NCBI RefSeq assembly: GCF_002088275.1
Contig: NZ_AQQS01000005.1
Span: 1 to 64,000 of the forward strand
DNA from: Aurantimonas sp. 22II-16-19i
GTDB taxonomy: Bacteria > Pseudomonadota > Alphaproteobacteria > Rhizobiales > Rhizobiaceae
Direction: 5' to 3'
DNA length: 64,000 nucleotides
The notes beneath the pieces were generated by a model. That model worked only from the letters and a program-made list of their open reading frames with translations, was not told the DNA's origin and made no database searches. Shown here piece after piece: positions 62,167-64,000 of the stretch. Positions within the stretch are counted from its first letter, which is position 1. Each line of letters starts with the position of its first letter. A program made the position numbers and the translations under genes.

Positions 62167-63000
62167 ATGCAAAACACTGCAACAGGGCCGAACGCCGGTG
62201 CCCCCGCGGGGCAGCGGCGAATCGAGCTGGAGGAACGTTTGGACAAGACCGCCCAGAAGATCCTCTTGAAGCGGTTGAACCTGGTAGCGGAGATCGATGC
62301 CGATGACGAGGCGGACATTCTCGCCTTGCCGGTGACGACGCGCGAGTTCGATGCCGGAATCGACATCGTGTCGGAGGGGCAATATGTCAGGCAGTGCTGC
62401 ATCCTGATCGATGGGTTTACCCATCGCTATCGGCACACGCTGGAAGGCAAGCGGCAGATCATCGCCTTCCACGTTGCCGGCGACATTCCGGATCTTCACA
62501 GCCTGCACATGAACTACATGGACCACAGCTTTGCGGCGACGGCGCAGAGCCGCATCGGCTTCATCGCCCACGAGGCGGTGTGGGAGCTGTGCGTCCGCCG
62601 GCCGCGGGTCGCCGCGGCGCTGTGGCGCGAGACGCTGATCGACGGGGCGATCTTCCGCGAATGGATCGTCGGCCTCGGCCGGCTGTCGGGCCAGAGCCGC
62701 ACCGCTCATCTCCTCTGCGAACTCGCCATGCGCATGCAGGCCGTGGGGCTCGCCCCCGACCATGTCTACCGCCTGCCGCTGACCCAGCACGAGCTCGCCG
62801 ACGCGCTCGGCCTGACCGTCGTGACCGTCAACCGGGTGCTGCGCGACCTGAGGATCGCCGGCCTGGTCGACCGGGAGCGCTCGCGCATGGCGATCCGCGA
62901 CTGGGACGCGCTGGCGCGGCTCGGCGAGTTTGATCCGCGCTACCTGCGTTTTCGCATGCCGATCACGATGACGCGTGCAACCGGTCTCGTAGCAAACTGA
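62167..63000 (+). CDS. Crp/Fnr-family transcriptional regulator
   Basis: A 277-residue regulator. A cyclic-nucleotide-binding-like sensor domain (about 45-160) is followed by a winged helix with the motif LTQHELADALGLTVVTVNRVLRDL, given by its landmarks. No Fnr-type cysteine cluster is seen, so it is unlikely to sense oxygen through Fe-S. Preceding DNA is AT-poor and I cannot call a promoter. It is followed, 163 bp on, by a LuxR-type response regulator gene on the same strand. Confidence 0.9.
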   Translation: MQNTATGPNAGAPAGQRRIELEERLDKTAQKILLKRLNLVAEIDADDEADILALPVTTREFDAGIDIVSEGQYVRQCCILIDGFTHRYRHTLEGKRQIIAFHVAGDIPDLHSLHMNYMDHSFAATAQSRIGFIAHEAVWELCVRRPRVAAALWRETLIDGAIFREWIVGLGRLSGQSRTAHLLCELAMRMQAVGLAPDHVYRLPLTQHELADALGLTVVTVNRVLRDLRIAGLVDRERSRMAIRDWDALARLGEFDPRYLRFRMPITMTRATGLVAN

Positions 63001-63162
63001 GCCGCGACGGGCCTCGCGACGCCCCTTTAGAGGCATGATCGCCGGAAGGACGAGACGACGGCGGCTGCGCATTGCGGCAATCGGCTGGCGGCGGCCTCGC
63101 AATGCAACGCTCCGTTGGCTACAGCAGGGACCGCCGTGAGGACAACCCAGAAAGAGGAGCCG

Positions 63163-63819
63163 ATGCGCCCGCTTTTCATCGTCGCCGACGATCATCCGCT
63201 GTTTCGCGGGGCGCTGAAGGAGATTCTCCTGTCGCTTCCGCAAGGCGCGGAGATCGTCGAGGCGGCCGATTTCGACCAGGCCGCCGCGGCGCTCGAACGG
63301 CACGGCGATGCCGATCTCCTGCTGCTCGATCTGGCCATGCCGGGAACCAGCGGGCTGTCGGGTCTGGCGCTCCTGCGCGCCGAGCATCCCTCCGTGCCGA
63401 TCGCCATCGTGTCTGCCAGCGAGGACAGCCAGATCATCGCCCGCGCCCTCGACCTCGGCGCCTCGGGCTTCATCCCGAAATCGGCCGGCTTCGACGAGAT
63501 CCGCACCGCGATCGTCCGGCTGCTGTCCGGCGACGTGTGGCTGCCGGGGGACGTGTCTCTGGATGCGCCGGGCGATCCCGACGTCGCCGACCTGATCGCC
63601 CGGGTGAAGACCCTGACGCCGCAGCAGACAAGGGTTCTGTCGATGCTCGGCCGCGGCCTCCTCAACAAGCAGATCGCCTATGAGCTCGGGGTCTCCGAGC
63701 CGACGATCAAGGCCCATGTCTCGGCCGTCCTCCTCAAGCTCGGCGTCGACAGCCGCACCCAGGCAGTGATCCAGCTCGGCAAGCTCGGCATCGACCCGGA
63801 GCGCAGCATCGCCGGCTAA
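63163..63819 (+). CDS. LuxR/NarL-type two-component response regulator
   Basis: A 218-residue response regulator. The receiver domain (about 1-120) has the acidic pair DDH near residue 9, the phospho-acceptor aspartate in LLLLDLAMPG (about D56) and the K in IPKSAG. The LuxR-type helix-turn-helix (about 150-210) reads LTPQQTRVLSMLGRGLLNKQIA with TIKAHVSAVLLKLG, by landmark. ATG at 63163 follows GAGGAG. The convergent hybrid kinase at the window end may be its partner. Confidence 0.92.
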   Translation: MRPLFIVADDHPLFRGALKEILLSLPQGAEIVEAADFDQAAAALERHGDADLLLLDLAMPGTSGLSGLALLRAEHPSVPIAIVSASEDSQIIARALDLGASGFIPKSAGFDEIRTAIVRLLSGDVWLPGDVSLDAPGDPDVADLIARVKTLTPQQTRVLSMLGRGLLNKQIAYELGVSEPTIKAHVSAVLLKLGVDSRTQAVIQLGKLGIDPERSIAG

Positions 63820-63899
63820 CTCTTGTCGGCCGGGCAATGAGGCCGGGCAGAGGGGGCCGGCAATGGCGCGAGCGTTGCGGCGATGCCTCGCCGGAACGG

Positions 63900-64000
63900 C
63901 TACTCGGCGGCTTCCTGGCGCTGCAGCGCACTCGCCATCGCCGCCCGGAGCGAGGCCGGCTTCAAGGGCTTGGTCAGCACCTGCACGCCCATGGCGAGAG
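63900..64000 (-). CDS. Hybrid sensor histidine kinase, C-terminal fragment of the receiver domain (partial)
   Basis: Only the last 33 codons are inside the window. The reading frame gives MGVQVLTKPLKPASLRAAM and ends in a Glu-Ala-Ala-Glu type tail, with the TAG at 63900-63902. The KPL(K)P motif is typical of the last helix and loop of a receiver domain in hybrid kinases. The gene continues beyond position 64000. Confidence 0.72.
   Translation of the reverse strand, partial: LAMGVQVLTKPLKPASLRAAMASALQRQEAAE

Overview
The window is high-GC DNA from an alphaproteobacterium, most likely of the order Hyphomicrobiales (Rhizobiales). The evidence is a Ros/MucR regulator, a DUF882 envelope protein, several ABC, TRAP and TTT solute transporters, and four copies of an intergenic mosaic repeat built around a 'CATGATCCCGAAAAG...' dyad that is typical of this order. 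No rRNA, tRNA, transposase or CRISPR array was seen. The genus cannot be fixed from the sequence alone.

Region 1 (1-26 kb) looks like a sulfosugar and sulfolactate catabolic island. A minus-strand operon (9512 to 45) encodes a sugar ABC transporter, an SDR, a zinc alcohol dehydrogenase, a GabD-type aldehyde dehydrogenase, a YihV-like sulfofructose kinase and a LacD/YihT-like class I aldolase. It is controlled by a divergent LacI repressor with a perfect operator over the promoter. Next come an enolase-superfamily enzyme, a second LacI regulator, and an HpaI-type aldolase plus IlvD/Edd-type dehydratase pair. That pair is divergent from a TTT transporter resembling SlcHFG, and the two operons share mirrored promoters with the same 14-bp operator. 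Then come suyZ-suyR divergent from suyAB-slcC-comC, the known set for turning racemic 3-sulfolactate into pyruvate and sulfite. Read together: sulfosugar uptake, kinase and aldolase give DHAP plus sulfolactaldehyde, the aldehyde dehydrogenase gives sulfolactate, the SlcC/ComC/SuyAB module gives pyruvate plus sulfite, and SuyZ exports the oxidised sulfur. A sugar-acid (sulfo-Entner-Doudoroff-like) branch may feed the same sulfolactaldehyde pool. No sulfoquinovosidase, SQ isomerase or sulfite dehydrogenase is visible in the window.

Region 2 (26-33 kb) starts with a low-GC orphan Imm50-like gene and continues with a tartrate module: D-tartrate dehydratase, tartrate dehydrogenase, a second TTT transporter and a divergent GntR regulator.

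Region 3 (33-50 kb) holds a Tat-exported SDR, an FAH-family hydrolase, an EamA exporter, a PspA-centred envelope cluster (DUF2170-PspA divergent from K+ channel-DUF2491-DUF350-DUF1190-glutathionylspermidine-synthase-like), a large Sel1-repeat secreted protein, an HSL-type esterase, a DUF882 protein, a 1.4-kb gene-poor stretch and mucR.

Region 4 (50-64 kb) holds an SGNH hydrolase, pgk, a CPA1 K+/H+ antiporter, a TRAP transporter with an unusual extended DctQ, an orphan BMP-family binding protein with a clear terminator, msrA, a small membrane protein, a universal stress protein, a Crp/Fnr regulator, a LuxR-type response regulator and the 3' end of a hybrid histidine kinase.
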